This document shows, one piece after another, positions 44,833 through 54,557 of a stretch of DNA of 64,000 nt (positions within the stretch are counted from its first letter, which is position 1; each line of letters begins with the position of its first letter). Position numbers and translations under genes: made by a program. The notes below the pieces were generated by a model, which saw only the letters and a list, made by a program, of their open reading frames with translations, searched no databases and was not told where the DNA came from. This DNA comes from Bradyrhizobium sp. WSM1743. Lineage in GTDB: Bacteria; Pseudomonadota; Alphaproteobacteria; Rhizobiales; Xanthobacteraceae. The stretch is from assembly GCF_000473065.1 (NCBI RefSeq), contig NZ_AXAZ01000016.1, positions 84,580 through 148,579 on the forward strand. The letters are read 5' to 3'.

Positions 44833-45804
44833 ATGCTCTCCTTCGTCGCTCAGCGTGTCGCCAAGGGCGTGATCGTCCTGCTCGCGATCGTGGTCCTCAA
44901 TTTCTTCCTGATCCGGCTGGCGCCAGGCGACCCCGCGGTCGTGATGGCGGGTGAGGCTGGGGCCAGCGATCAGGTCTTCGTCAAGCAGCTCAGGGAGAAG
45001 TTCGGCCTCGACAAGCCGCTGCCCGAGCAGCTCTTCATCTACGTCAAGGGCGTCGTGTCCCTCGACCTCGGCTTCTCCTTCCGCCAGCAGGCGCCGGTCG
45101 CAAAGCTGATCGGCGAACGGCTGCCGGCGACATTGCTGCTGACGCTGACCGCCTTCGCGATCTCGCTCGCGCTCGGCATCCTGTTCGGCACCTTCGCTGC
45201 GCGCTTTGCCGGAACCTTTCTCGACACCGGCATCACAATATTCGCGCTGATCTTCTACGCGATGCCGATCTTCTGGGTGGCGTTGATGGGCATCCTCTTG
45301 TTCTCGGTCACCTTCGACTGGCTGCCGAGCTTCGGCTACGAGACGGTCGGCGCCAACCTCACCGGCCTTGCCCATGCGGTCGACGTCGCAAAACATCTGA
45401 TCATGCCGGCGATGACGCTCGGCCTGTTCTTCATGGCGACGTACACCCGCATGACGCGCGCCTCGATGCTGGAGGTAAAGCGGCTCGACTTCGTCAAGAC
45501 GGCGCGTGCCAAAGGCCTCTCCGATGCCGTGATCCAGCGCCGCCACGTGCTGCGCAATGCGCTGCTGCCGGTGGTGACGCTCGCCGGCGTGCATTCCGGC
45601 ACGCTGATCGGCGGCGCCGTCATCACAGAGACCGTGTTCGCCTGGCCCGGCATCGGGCGCCTGATGTACGACGCGCTGTTGCAGCGGGATTACAATCTGC
45701 TGCTCGGCGTCTTCGTGATCTGCTCCGCCATGGTGCTGATCTTCAACCTCATCACCGACCTCGTCTATCGCCTGGTCGACCCGCGCATCGAATACGCCTC
45801 ATGA
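44833..45804 (+). CDS. Peptide ABC transporter permease (DppB/OppB-type)
   Basis: A 323-aa permease with the N-terminal LSFVAQRVAKGVIVLLAIVV, the APGDPAVVMAG motif, about six helices and the EAA loop KTARAKGLSDAVIQRRHVLR. The ATG at 44833 gives the conserved start; an upstream frame runs through the repeat. It overlaps the next permease by 4 bp (ATGA). Confidence 0.92.
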   Translation: MLSFVAQRVAKGVIVLLAIVVLNFFLIRLAPGDPAVVMAGEAGASDQVFVKQLREKFGLDKPLPEQLFIYVKGVVSLDLGFSFRQQAPVAKLIGERLPATLLLTLTAFAISLALGILFGTFAARFAGTFLDTGITIFALIFYAMPIFWVALMGILLFSVTFDWLPSFGYETVGANLTGLAHAVDVAKHLIMPAMTLGLFFMATYTRMTRASMLEVKRLDFVKTARAKGLSDAVIQRRHVLRNALLPVVTLAGVHSGTLIGGAVITETVFAWPGIGRLMYDALLQRDYNLLLGVFVICSAMVLIFNLITDLVYRLVDPRIEYAS

Positions 45805-46640
45805 AACAGTTCTGGAAATCGATGCTGAAGAGCCCGAGCGGCGTCATCGGGCTCGTCATCCTCCTCTTCGCGATCTCGGTCGCGGTGTTCGGACCGATGC
45901 TGTTCCCGAATTCGCCCTGGCGCATGGTGCAGCGGCCCTTCCTGCCGCCATTCACGCTCTCGAACGTGCCGCTCGGCACCGACGCGCTCGGCCGCGACGT
46001 GTTCGCCGGCATGATCTTCGGCGCACGGGTGTCGCTGCTGGTCGGCCTCGTCTCCACGCTGGTCGCGCTGGTCGTCGGTGTGCCGATCGGCGCCATGGCC
46101 GGTTATTTCGGCGGCAAGGTCGACGACGCCTTGATGCGCTTCACCGAGTTCTTCCAGACCATCCCGAGCTTCGCGCTCGCGATCGTGCTGGTGGCGATCC
46201 TGCAGCCCTCGATCTATTCGATCGTCGCGTCGATCGCGGTGGTGAGCTGGCCGCCGGTCGCCCGCCTCGTCCGCGGCGAGGTGCTGTCGCTGCGCACGCG
46301 CGAATATGTCCAGGCCGCCGTGGTGACCGGCCAGAGCAACAGCTGGATCATCCTGCGCGAAATCCTGCCGAACGCGTTGTCGCCCGTGATCGTGCTGGCC
46401 TCGCTGATGGTGGCGACCGCGATCCTCTTGGAATCCTCGCTGTCATTCCTCGGCCTCGGCGACCCCAATCTGATCTCCTGGGGCTACATGGTCGGCGCCG
46501 GCCGCACCGTGATCCGGCAGGCGTGGTGGATCACGGTGTTTCCCGGCGTCGCCATCCTGATCTCGGTGCTCGGGCTGAACCTGATCGGCGAAGGTCTCAA
46601 CGACGCGCTCAATCCGCGCCTGTCGCGGGAGGGCCGCTGA
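45801..46640 (+). CDS. Peptide ABC transporter permease (DppC/OppC-type)
   Basis: A 279-aa permease with the LGTDALGRDVFAGMIFGARV periplasmic motif and the EAA loop QAAVVTGQSNSWIILREILP. It overlaps the preceding permease by ATGA and the following ATPase by one base (TGATG), so the three membrane-complex genes are translationally coupled. Confidence 0.92.
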   Translation: MKQFWKSMLKSPSGVIGLVILLFAISVAVFGPMLFPNSPWRMVQRPFLPPFTLSNVPLGTDALGRDVFAGMIFGARVSLLVGLVSTLVALVVGVPIGAMAGYFGGKVDDALMRFTEFFQTIPSFALAIVLVAILQPSIYSIVASIAVVSWPPVARLVRGEVLSLRTREYVQAAVVTGQSNSWIILREILPNALSPVIVLASLMVATAILLESSLSFLGLGDPNLISWGYMVGAGRTVIRQAWWITVFPGVAILISVLGLNLIGEGLNDALNPRLSREGR

Positions 46641-48262
46641 TGACGACCGCGCCACCCGCCGTTTCCATCAAGAACTTGCGGATCGCGCTGCCTGAGGGCG
46701 CCGAGCGTCCGTTCGCCGTCGACGGCGTCTCGCTCGATCTGCGGCCCGGCAAGATCGTTTGCGTGGTCGGCGAGTCCGGGTCCGGCAAGTCGATGTGCGC
46801 GCATGCGTTGATGGGCCTGTTGCCGGACACCGTGTCGGTCGCCTCCGGCGAGATCCAGTTCGAAGGCCGCGACCTGCTCAAGCTCGATGACGACGGCTGG
46901 CGCGATCTGCGCGGCCGCCGTCTCGCGATGATCTTCCAGGAGCCGATGACCGCGCTCAATCCGTTGATGCGCATCGGCGACCAGATGGCGGAGATGTTCG
47001 AGGCGCACGGACTGCTGACGCCGAAGGAGCGGCGCGCGAAAGCATTCGCATTGGCACGCGAGGTCGGCCTGCCCGACCCCGAGCGCATCGTGCGCGCCTA
47101 TCCGCACCAGCTCTCCGGCGGCCAGCGCCAGCGCGCCATGATCGCGATGGCGCTCGCGCTCGAGCCGGCAGTGCTGGTCGCGGACGAGCCGACCACCGCG
47201 CTCGACGTCACCACGCAGGCGCAGATCCTCAAGCTGATCCGCAACCTCCAGCGCAATCGCAACATGGCGGTGATGTTCATCACCCATGATTTCGGCGTCG
47301 TCGCCGACATCGCCGACCAGGTCGTGGTGCTCAGGCACGGCAAGGTCGTCGAGGAAGGTCCCGCCACGGCCGTCTTCAACGAGCCGCAGCACGACTACAC
47401 CAAGGCATTGCTTGCCGCCGTGCCGTCGATGGATCCGCCGCCGCGAAAGGCGCTCGACGATCAGGCCAGGGCGGTCGAGGTGATCGGCCTGGACAAGACC
47501 TACGTCACATCGGGCGGCTGGTTCCGCGAGGATCGCCGTGTCGATGCGGCGCGCGCGGTCAACTTCAACATCCTCAAGGGCGAGACGCTCGGCCTGCTCG
47601 GCGAATCCGGCTCCGGCAAATCGTCGGTGGCACGCCTGGTGATGCGGCTGATCGAAGGCGACCGCGGCACTGTGCGGATCGGCGAGACCGACCTGACCTC
47701 GCTTTCGGGCAAGGCGCTGCGCGCCGAGCGTCACCGTATCCAGATGATCTTCCAGGATCCGTTCGCCTCGCTCAATCCGCGCCGCAAGGTCGGCCACATC
47801 ATCGCCGACGGGCCGATCGCAGCCGGTACCGATCCGAACATCGCGTTCGATCGCGCCCGCGATCTCCTCAAGATGGTCGGCCTGGATGCCGGCGCGCTCG
47901 AGCGCTATCCGCATGAATTCTCCGGCGGCCAGCGCCAACGCATCGGCATTGCCCGCGCGCTCGCGCTCGAGCCGGAGATCATCGTCGCAGACGAAGCCGT
48001 CTCCGCGCTCGACGTCTCGGTGCAGGCGCAGGTGTTGAGGCTGCTGGAAGACCTCAAGGCGCGCCTCGGACTGTCGATGCTGTTCATCACCCACGATCTG
48101 CGCGTCGCCGCCCAGATCTGCGACCGCATCGCGGTGATGCAACGGGGCGCCATCGTCGAGCTGAAGCCCACCGCGCAGCTGTTCGCGGCGCCCGAGCATG
48201 AATATACGCGCGAGCTGCTGTCGGCCGTGCCGGGACGGAAGGAGCGCGCGCCGGCCGCCTGA
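46640..48262 (+). CDS. Fused dual ATP-binding subunit of peptide ABC transporter (DppD-DppF type)
   Basis: A 540-aa protein with two complete ATPase cassettes: the first has Walker A CVVGESGSGKSMCAHALM, signature LSGGQRQRAMIAMALAL and Walker [11 protein letters not shown]; the second has [35 protein letters not shown] and ADEAVSALDV. It therefore replaces the two separate subunits used by the 13-15 kb system. The Cys-rich C-terminal tail of split DppD/F proteins is missing or shortened (PGRKERAPAA). The start ATG overlaps the upstream stop. Confidence 0.93.
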   Translation: MTTAPPAVSIKNLRIALPEGAERPFAVDGVSLDLRPGKIVCVVGESGSGKSMCAHALMGLLPDTVSVASGEIQFEGRDLLKLDDDGWRDLRGRRLAMIFQEPMTALNPLMRIGDQMAEMFEAHGLLTPKERRAKAFALAREVGLPDPERIVRAYPHQLSGGQRQRAMIAMALALEPAVLVADEPTTALDVTTQAQILKLIRNLQRNRNMAVMFITHDFGVVADIADQVVVLRHGKVVEEGPATAVFNEPQHDYTKALLAAVPSMDPPPRKALDDQARAVEVIGLDKTYVTSGGWFREDRRVDAARAVNFNILKGETLGLLGESGSGKSSVARLVMRLIEGDRGTVRIGETDLTSLSGKALRAERHRIQMIFQDPFASLNPRRKVGHIIADGPIAAGTDPNIAFDRARDLLKMVGLDAGALERYPHEFSGGQRQRIGIARALALEPEIIVADEAVSALDVSVQAQVLRLLEDLKARLGLSMLFITHDLRVAAQICDRIAVMQRGAIVELKPTAQLFAAPEHEYTRELLSAVPGRKERAPAA

Positions 48263-48629
48263 TGCGGCTTGTCATCGTTCGTCAATCTTTGTGATGGTTC
48301 CAAAAACTTGCTCGCTGCAAGAGGCGAAACATATTCGATCCAACGGCATTTGCTTCGTGAGACTTTCCTTGCTGACGATGCGAGGACAGGCCGACACCCG
48401 CATTCGCCTGCTCGGCTGCTGAAGCTGCGCAACTGGCATGAAGCGGTGGACGGTCTTACAACCCAGCGCGTGAGAAAACGCCGGACGTTGGGATTCCGCG
48501 GCGCGGTCACGCGCTTTTTATTCGGTCGTGATCGCCGCGCCGCTTCAAAGTCAAATGCGGCACCATACATGACGATGGAATGATTAACGTCATCTCATGA
48601 CGACTCAACTAGCTGACTTCGGAGCCAAC
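48263..48629. other. Intergenic region, no gene seen
   Basis: About 365 bp after the fused ATPase gene. It is locally richer in A+T, with no repeat arms, conserved frame or clear hairpin plus T run. It probably holds the ATPase gene's 3' end and the promoter of the small-gene pair at 48630. Confidence 0.5.
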
Positions 48630-48806
48630 ATGGGCGAAGTTATTCGATTTGTCTCGAAATCCGAGCGCGAGCGAGCCCGCCTCATCGAGGAGGCACGCGC
48701 GATCTACGACAGCATCTTCCCGCCGGCCGATCCGGCCAGCGAGGGGCAGGACAAGCCGGCGATCGGCCGCGCATTCATCGGCCGCGACGGGGGTAACCTG
48801 TCGTGA
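48630..48806 (+). CDS. Small hypothetical protein (58 aa)
   Basis: A short protein starting MGEVIRFVSKSERERARLIE, with a basic/acidic helix and IYDSIFPPADPASE, no signal peptide. GGAG at 48621-48624 supports the ATG at 48630; an ATG at 48597 lacks a site. It overlaps the next small gene by GTGA, implying a conserved pair. Function unknown. Confidence 0.65.
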   Translation: MGEVIRFVSKSERERARLIEEARAIYDSIFPPADPASEGQDKPAIGRAFIGRDGGNLS

Positions 48807-49012
48807 TCAAAATCATCGCCGTGCTCTGCAGCCTCGCCTCTCCCTCCAATTGCCACGAGCAGCTCGTCACCAGCTCGGATTTTGCGCAGGTCTCGGTGCA
48901 GTCCTGCCTGATGGGCGCGCCGCAGCTCGCCGAATGGATGAACCAGCATCCGGCCGAGCGACTGGCGGCATGGCGCTGCGTGATCGGTCAACAGACCGGC
49001 CGCGGGATCTAA
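48803..49012 (+). CDS. Small Cys-containing hypothetical protein (69 aa)
   Basis: A 69-aa protein starting at GTG 48803, translationally coupled to the preceding gene. It has four Cys (VLCSLASPSNCHE, QSCLMGAPQ, WRCVIGQQ) and a weakly hydrophobic N-terminus that could be a short signal peptide. It resembles short conserved proteins of rhizobia; function unknown. Confidence 0.65.
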   Translation: MIKIIAVLCSLASPSNCHEQLVTSSDFAQVSVQSCLMGAPQLAEWMNQHPAERLAAWRCVIGQQTGRGI

Positions 49013-49114
49013 GCCCGGACGTCTTGCTTTCGGCGGCTTGGCGCGTTGGCGTGACAGATCGAAAGGACCTCTCGAGTCTGGAACAGCGCGACTGAGGCGA
49101 AGTAGGCCGTTCTC

Positions 49115-49230
49115 GTGCCCCGGACGCAGCGCAGCGCTTCTTCAGCGGTGCGCTGCAGAGCCGGGGCCCATCGCAGCCCCGAGTCTTGCAGTCCCTGGGT
49201 CCCGGCTCGCGCTTCGCGCGTCCGGGACAC
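49115..49230. repeat. Intergenic palindromic repeat, family G
   Basis: The element runs from GTGCCCCGGACGCAGCGCAG to GCGCGTCCGGGACAC, with complementary ends and an inner GCCGGGGCCC/GGTCCCGGC pair. It occupies most of the roughly 315-bp gap between the small-gene pair and the AEC transporter; no gene is seen in that gap. Confidence 0.85.
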
Positions 49231-49327
49231 GCCACCAAGCCTGCGCCTCGCTGAACGTTGGGCAGTGACGGCAGTCCTTCGCCGGGGTAACCTCTTGTTG
49301 CGGCCATTGGCAGCATGGGGAAGCCGG

Positions 49328-50269
49328 ATGGAGGTCGCCAGCCTCGTTCTTCCCGTATTTGCGATCATCGTCACCGGCTGGCTCGCGGGCGAGCTTGGCT
49401 ATCTCTCCCGCTCGCTTGCCGACGCCCTGGTCCACTTTGCCTACAACGTGGCGATGCCGGCGCTGCTGATCGTCACGATCGCCCAGGAGCCGGCGCGCAA
49501 TCTGTTGGAATGGCGCTTTCTGCTCGCATTCGGCGGCGGTTCACTCATCTGCTTCGCGCTGGTATTCCTGCCGGTCCGCGCAGGTGGCAAACACGATCTC
49601 GCCAGCAGCACCATCCATGGGATGGCGGCGGCGATGACCAACACCGGGTTTGTCGCGCTGCCGATCCTGCATGCGATCTACGGCCAACCCGCCGTCCTGC
49701 CTGCAGCTGTAGCGACGGTGTTCGTGGCCGCAGTGATGTTTCCGATCACGGTAATTCTGCTGGAAAAGCGCGATGCCCGCGGGCCATCCGCACGCTCTAC
49801 GGGGCTGGCAAAGCAAATCCTGCACAATCCCATGGTGCTGTCGACGTTCATAGGCCTTGCATGGGCGATAACGGGATTGCCGATTCCGGCGCCGGTCGCG
49901 GCCTATCTCAACATGATCGCCGGCGCGCTCACGCCGTGCGCGCTGTTCGCCATCGGCCTTGGTTTGTCCGTCGAGGGCCTGCGATCCAGCCTGAAGGCGG
50001 CGTTTGCACTCGCGGCGGTGAAACTGGTGGTCATGCCGCTGATCGTTTACGGGCTCTGTGTGATCTTGGCCCTCACCCCCCTCTATACGGTTGCCGCCGT
50101 CGTCTGCGCGGCCGTGCCGACGGCGAAAACCGTCTATGTCCTCGCCCACGAGCACAAGGTCGAGGAGAAGCTGGTCGCGGCCACGGTCTCGATCACGACG
50201 ATGTTGTCGGTCGCGACATTGCTGATTGCGCTCTATCTGCTCTCCGCATCGGCGAGCGGCACGCGTTGA
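49328..50269 (+). CDS. AEC-family transporter (auxin efflux carrier superfamily)
   Basis: A 313-aa membrane protein with ten predicted helices in two halves: LVLPVFAIIVTGWLAGELGY and LVHFAYNVAMPALLIVTIAQ at the start, the FVALPILHAIYG segment and PCALFAIGLGLSVEGL in the second half. The bacterial family includes malonate and organic-acid transporters; no auxin transport should be assumed. GGGGAAG precedes the ATG at 49328. Confidence 0.88.
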   Translation: MEVASLVLPVFAIIVTGWLAGELGYLSRSLADALVHFAYNVAMPALLIVTIAQEPARNLLEWRFLLAFGGGSLICFALVFLPVRAGGKHDLASSTIHGMAAAMTNTGFVALPILHAIYGQPAVLPAAVATVFVAAVMFPITVILLEKRDARGPSARSTGLAKQILHNPMVLSTFIGLAWAITGLPIPAPVAAYLNMIAGALTPCALFAIGLGLSVEGLRSSLKAAFALAAVKLVVMPLIVYGLCVILALTPLYTVAAVVCAAVPTAKTVYVLAHEHKVEEKLVAATVSITTMLSVATLLIALYLLSASASGTR

Positions 50270-50304
50270 TCCGGAGAGCGGCGTCCATCTCGCGGAAGCG
50301 CTCG

Positions 50305-50589
50305 CTATCTCGTGGTGTTGCTCCAGGTGGGGACCGCGTTCGTCACGCCGACCGAGGGCCAATTGTACGAGCCGATCGACGGCGCGGTGACGGTGCCGAC
50401 CGTCTGTCCGGATGACCCGTAGGGCCCCCTTGGCTGCACGGCCGACACGCCGACACCGCCATAGGTCGGCGCCATCACACCGGTGCTGTAATGCCGGCTC
50501 GAGCGGACCTTCTTTGCTTCAGCCGCGAAAGGCGTGGCAAGCAGTCCGGTCGTGACGAGCGCGGCGATCGCGAGTTTGATGGTTCTCAT
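50305..50589 (-). CDS. Small secreted hypothetical protein
   Basis: A 94-aa exported protein: signal peptide (MRTIKLAIAALVTTGLLATP, then FAAEA), a basic stretch KKVRSSRHYS and a Gly/Ser/Thr/Tyr-rich tail (VMAPTYGGVGVSAVQPRG). AAGGAT precedes the ATG at 50589. It is a likely periplasmic or surface protein with no recognised family. Its gene converges on the AEC transporter gene. Confidence 0.7.
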   Translation of the reverse strand: MRTIKLAIAALVTTGLLATPFAAEAKKVRSSRHYSTGVMAPTYGGVGVSAVQPRGPYGSSGQTVGTVTAPSIGSYNWPSVGVTNAVPTWSNTTR

Positions 50590-50782
50590 GGCTGATCCTT
50601 TCGCCCGGAGCGCGCCCCGACATGCCAACTGTTCACTCATCGGGAAATTTCCATAGGTCTCCGTTCATAACTCCGTGCGCGGGCGAAGGTGCCGGAGCGC
50701 GGGGCATGCAACCGCCGCCTTCGGATGGACCCGAATCAGCGGTAGTGCGTTGCGTTCCGTGATTTCCCTGGACGCAAGCAGC

Positions 50783-51103
50783 ATGACCGGCGCCGAACTG
50801 AAGCAGCTTCGCAACGACCTCTCGGATGCCCTCGAGCGCAAGCTCACTGCGGCCGACATGGCCAAGCTGTGCGGATTGCCGGAGAGAGGCGGCGCCGACA
50901 CCATCCGTCGCTGGGAGGTCAGCGGCCCGACGCCGGAGGCGACCAAGATACTGCGCGTGCTCGCGATGGCGAGCGAGCGCTATCCGATCCTGGAGAAGTT
51001 CGACATCTTCGATCGTCATGACGTGCGCGAGGAAGACCGGCCTGCGAAGCGCGCGGCCTTTCGCGCACAGATGCGCGATGAGGCGCGGCGGCGTCTTGGT
51101 TAA
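50783..51103 (+). CDS. Small helix-turn-helix (XRE-like) DNA-binding protein
   Basis: A 106-aa protein with ELKQLRNDLSDALERKLTAA, then DMAKLCGLP and DTIRRWEVSGPTPEATKILR. This matches an XRE-type HTH in which the recognition helix spans the RRWE segment. The C-terminus is charged (RRAAFRAQMRDEARRRLG in part). The ATG at 50783 is chosen because conservation begins there. The target is unknown. Confidence 0.7.
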   Translation: MTGAELKQLRNDLSDALERKLTAADMAKLCGLPERGGADTIRRWEVSGPTPEATKILRVLAMASERYPILEKFDIFDRHDVREEDRPAKRAAFRAQMRDEARRRLG

Positions 51104-51328
51104 CAGGAGGCGCGCGCAAGTTACCTGTGACGCGCGAAGTTAAGCCTTCCTTCATCACTTCTTAAGGCGCCATTAAGCACGAAAATCATTTACCCCCCAA
51201 CAAGTTAGGTTGGCCGTCGCTGTGCCACGCATGTGACAGCATTTTCGTCAAAAGCGAGCTATCTGCAAAACCAACGACGGCGCGGAAAGCGCGCCTGCCG
51301 GGGACCTTACGTGTTGGAGTTCAAGACG

Positions 51329-52054
51329 ATGAAGAAGATTCTTTTTGCGACCGTTGCGCTGCTCGTGGTGGGCGTAGCTGCGCCGGCGGTCGGTGCCGAT
51401 CTCGGCAACCGCAATTACTACAAGGCGCCCGCGCCGGCCTACGCCGCGCCGATCTACAATTGGACGGGCTTCTATCTCGGCGCGCATGTCGGCGGCGCGT
51501 TCTCCAGCGACAACAATTTCAACGGCCTCTCCACCGGCAACAACGGCAACGGCCGCTTCCTCGGCGGCGTGCAGGTCGGCGCAGACTGGCAGCTCAACCC
51601 GAACTTCGTGGTCGGCGTCGAAGGCCAGTATTCCTGGCTCTCCGGCAGCGTCGGCGCAGTGTTCCCGGGCGGCATCGCCTATACCAACGATCAGCGCGGC
51701 CTCGGCTCGATCACCGGCCGCGTCGGCTATACCTGGGGTCCCGGCCTGCTTTATGTGAAGGGCGGCTACGCCTATTCGGACAACAACGAGAAGGTGACCG
51801 TCGGCGGCGTGCCGACCGGCTTCATCATCGATGGCGATCACCGCAACGGCTACACCGTCGGCGCCGGCCTGGAATACATGTTTGCCCCGAACTGGTCGGC
51901 CAAGGCCGAGTACCAGTATTACAATTTCGGCGACGCGCATTTCACCGCAGGCCCGCTGGCCGGCACCGGCAACTTCACCACCGACGACCATACCTTCAAG
52001 GCCGGCGTCAACTACCGCTTCAACTGGGCAAGCCCGACTGTGGCGCGCTACTGA
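51329..52054 (+). CDS. Omp31/Omp25-like outer-membrane beta-barrel protein
   Basis: A 241-aa outer-membrane protein: signal peptide (MKKILFATVALLVVGVAAPA, then VGA), the family hallmark IYNWTGFYLGAHVGGAFSS, alternating barrel strands (GRVGYTWGPGLLYVKGGYAY, WSAKAEYQYYNFGDA) and a C-terminal aromatic strand TFKAGVNYRFNW. The 8-stranded rhizobial porin-like proteins are abundant cell-envelope components. GGAG precedes the ATG, and a strong terminator follows at 52081-52114, fitting high expression. Confidence 0.92.
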   Translation: MKKILFATVALLVVGVAAPAVGADLGNRNYYKAPAPAYAAPIYNWTGFYLGAHVGGAFSSDNNFNGLSTGNNGNGRFLGGVQVGADWQLNPNFVVGVEGQYSWLSGSVGAVFPGGIAYTNDQRGLGSITGRVGYTWGPGLLYVKGGYAYSDNNEKVTVGGVPTGFIIDGDHRNGYTVGAGLEYMFAPNWSAKAEYQYYNFGDAHFTAGPLAGTGNFTTDDHTFKAGVNYRFNWASPTVARY

Positions 52055-52080
52055 TCGGTTATCAAAGCCTTATCGCGCAG

Positions 52081-52114
52081 AAGGGCCGGCCTGGTTGCCG
52101 GCCCTTCCTTTTTT
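52081..52114 (+). terminator. Rho-independent terminator after the Omp31-like gene
   Basis: AAGGGCCGGC and GCCGGCCCTT form a perfect 10-bp GC-rich stem with a CTGGTT loop, followed by CC and a run of six T. It is 27 bp after the stop codon. Confidence 0.94.
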
Positions 52115-52214
52115 CGCCCTGCGGAACATGCGCAACCAATTGCAGAAATTGCGATTTTTTAACCGGTGCTGCCGATACTGCCGCCACAAATAGAAGAACA
52201 TTGGGGGAATTACG

Positions 52215-54371
52215 ATGGCGATCCGTCTGGGCCTTGGCCGCTTCCTTGGCCGTTTCCGTCCTCGTTTCAAAATGCTGAAATGGGGCGTGCGCGGCAGCCT
52301 GTTCGCGGCCTTTGCGGTCATCGCGGGCATGGGTCTCGTGATCGCAGCGGGCGCTGGCCTCGCGCTGCAGAATCTCGGCGGACGCATGACTGAACTCAGC
52401 GGGCGGGACATTCCGCGCCTTTCCGCCAGCCTGCAATTGTCGGCACTGAGTGCGAGCCTCGCGGCGCAGGGACCGGCCCTGCTTGCGGCGCAAAGCGAGG
52501 ACGCCCTCAATGAACGCACCAAGAAGCTTAGGGAATTGCAGGAGCAGACGCAGCAGAAACTCAACGAGATTATCGAGCTCGGCGCCGACAAGAGCGTTGT
52601 TTCCGGGCTCAGCGACACGATGAAGAGCATCAACGAGGCGGCTCAGAGCCTGGCGAAGGCCGCCCGCGAACGGCTCGACATCGCAGCCCTCCATGAGAAG
52701 CAATATGACGCGCTTCGCAACGCGCAGGGCGCATTCGTCGGCGCGGCGAGCCCGGCGATGCTGGACGCGCAGACCCGGGTCAATGCCATTCTCGGTTCAG
52801 CCGACCTGTCCGCCGCGGATGCAACCGACGCCGCGCAGACCGTCGGTCAGCTCGGCAACGTCGTCGCCAGCGGCAATCTCGCTGCCGCCGACATGAGCGC
52901 GGCGCTATCGGCCAGCACGAGCGACAAGCTCGACGACATCCAGAAGGAATTCAAGACGGCACAGGGACGCCTGCGCTCGAATCTCGATCTGTTGCCGGAC
53001 AACCAAGGCAACAAGATGCTGCGCGAGACGGCGGAAAAGCTGCTCGCACTCGGCACCGGCAAGACCGGTGTGTTCAATCTGCGCGAAAAGGAGCTCGACT
53101 CCATCGACTATGGTCAGACCATCCTGGACGAGACCCGCAAGCTCAATGTCGGCCTCGGCATCAGCGTGCAGCAGCTCGTCGACGGCGTGCAGAAGGAGAC
53201 CAACGCCTCGACCTTCCAGGCGCGGCAGGAGATTTCGCTCGCGACGTCCGTCATGCTGGCGCTGGGCGCGTTGATGCTGGTCGGCTCGGCGCTGTTCGTC
53301 TGGCTCTATGTGGGCCGCAACATCCTGCGCCGGATCGGCGCCTTGCATCAGTCGATGCAGCTGCTGGCGAACGGCGACCTCGAGACCGAGATCTACCGCT
53401 CGAAGAACCACAACGACGAGATCTCGGTGATGGCGAACACGCTGCAAGTGTTCCGGGAGAGCATGATCGAGACCCGCGCGCTGACGAACGAGCAGGACAA
53501 GGACCGTATCGCCAAGGCCGAGCGAGCCGCGCGCATGGAAGCGAAGATCGCCGAATTCGAAAGCACGGTGCGCTCCGCGCTTGCCAATCTGGCGCAGTCC
53601 GCCAATTCGATGCAATCGACCGCGCAGAGCATGTCGAACACCGCCGACCAGTCCAACGCGCTGGTGAACGCGGTCGCCTCCGCCGCGGAGGAGACGTCGG
53701 TCAACGTGCAGACCGTGTCGGCCGGCACTGAGCAGCTGTCCTCCTCGATCCAGGAGATCAGCCGCCAGGTCGTGACCTCCGCCGAGATCGCCAAGAAGGC
53801 GGTCGATGAAGCGGGATCGACCGACGCCACCGTGCAGAGCCTCGCCGACAGCGCAAGCCGCATCAGCGTCGTCGTCGACCTGATCCAGACCATCGCCTCG
53901 CAGACCAATCTGCTCGCGCTCAACGCCACCATCGAGGCGGCGCGCGCAGGCGAGGCCGGCCGCGGCTTTGCGGTGGTCGCCTCCGAAGTGAAGAGCCTGG
54001 CGAGCCAGACCGCCAAGGCGACGGAAGAGATCCGCACCCAGATTGCCGGCATGCAGGAGATCACGACCTCCGCGGTCGGCGCCATCCAGGGCATCGGCCG
54101 GATCATCGGCGAGATCAACGACGTCACCACGACGATCGCAGCCGCGGTCGAGGAGCAGGGCGCCGCCACGCGCGAAATCGCCCGCAACATCCAGCATGCC
54201 GCCGGCGGCACCAGCGAAGTCTCCAGCAACATCGTCGGCGTCTCCACCGCGTCCGCCGAAGCCGGCGCTGCGGCCAGCGAGGTGCTGAGCGCCTCGGACG
54301 CGCTCCGCCGCGAGGCCGATATGCTGCGCGGGGAGATCGACGCGTTCCTGAACGACATGCGGGCGGCGTAA
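52215..54371 (+). CDS. Methyl-accepting chemotaxis protein
   Basis: A 718-aa receptor. It has a first membrane helix near residues 28-52 ([20 protein letters not shown]), a large periplasmic helical sensor, a second membrane helix near 345-370 ([20 protein letters not shown]), a HAMP domain and a long signalling coiled coil with the hairpin tip [20 protein letters not shown] and [14 protein letters not shown]. The sensor domain is a long helical-bundle type with no recognised ligand motif. GGGGGA precedes the ATG. No che genes are adjacent. Confidence 0.92.
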   Translation: MAIRLGLGRFLGRFRPRFKMLKWGVRGSLFAAFAVIAGMGLVIAAGAGLALQNLGGRMTELSGRDIPRLSASLQLSALSASLAAQGPALLAAQSEDALNERTKKLRELQEQTQQKLNEIIELGADKSVVSGLSDTMKSINEAAQSLAKAARERLDIAALHEKQYDALRNAQGAFVGAASPAMLDAQTRVNAILGSADLSAADATDAAQTVGQLGNVVASGNLAAADMSAALSASTSDKLDDIQKEFKTAQGRLRSNLDLLPDNQGNKMLRETAEKLLALGTGKTGVFNLREKELDSIDYGQTILDETRKLNVGLGISVQQLVDGVQKETNASTFQARQEISLATSVMLALGALMLVGSALFVWLYVGRNILRRIGALHQSMQLLANGDLETEIYRSKNHNDEISVMANTLQVFRESMIETRALTNEQDKDRIAKAERAARMEAKIAEFESTVRSALANLAQSANSMQSTAQSMSNTADQSNALVNAVASAAEETSVNVQTVSAGTEQLSSSIQEISRQVVTSAEIAKKAVDEAGSTDATVQSLADSASRISVVVDLIQTIASQTNLLALNATIEAARAGEAGRGFAVVASEVKSLASQTAKATEEIRTQIAGMQEITTSAVGAIQGIGRIIGEINDVTTTIAAAVEEQGAATREIARNIQHAAGGTSEVSSNIVGVSTASAEAGAAASEVLSASDALRREADMLRGEIDAFLNDMRAA

Positions 54372-54383
54372 GAGCCCTCGCCT

Positions 54384-54467
54384 GTAGCCCGGATAGAGCG
54401 CAGCGCAATCCGGGATCGTGCCAGAAGCACGGAGGTCCCGGATTGCGCTTCGCTCCATCCGGGCTAC
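54384..54467. repeat. Intergenic palindromic repeat, family C
   Basis: GTAGCCCGGATAGAGCGCAG on the left pairs with the right end, which reads CGCTCCATCCGGGCTAC. The element lies between the chemotaxis receptor and the metallo-beta-lactamase-fold gene. Confidence 0.85.
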
Positions 54468-54557
54468 GGAAAACTGCCCCGGAATGACCGCTATGCGAGG
54501 CGCGCCGGCATCCTTTTTCGGCTGGCGCCCCGCGCGCGCTGGGTTTAAGCCGATAGC

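Noticed and set aside
52081..52114. The Omp31-gene hairpin as another mobile palindrome
   Set aside because: It has a short stem with an immediate T run and is best explained as an ordinary intrinsic terminator.
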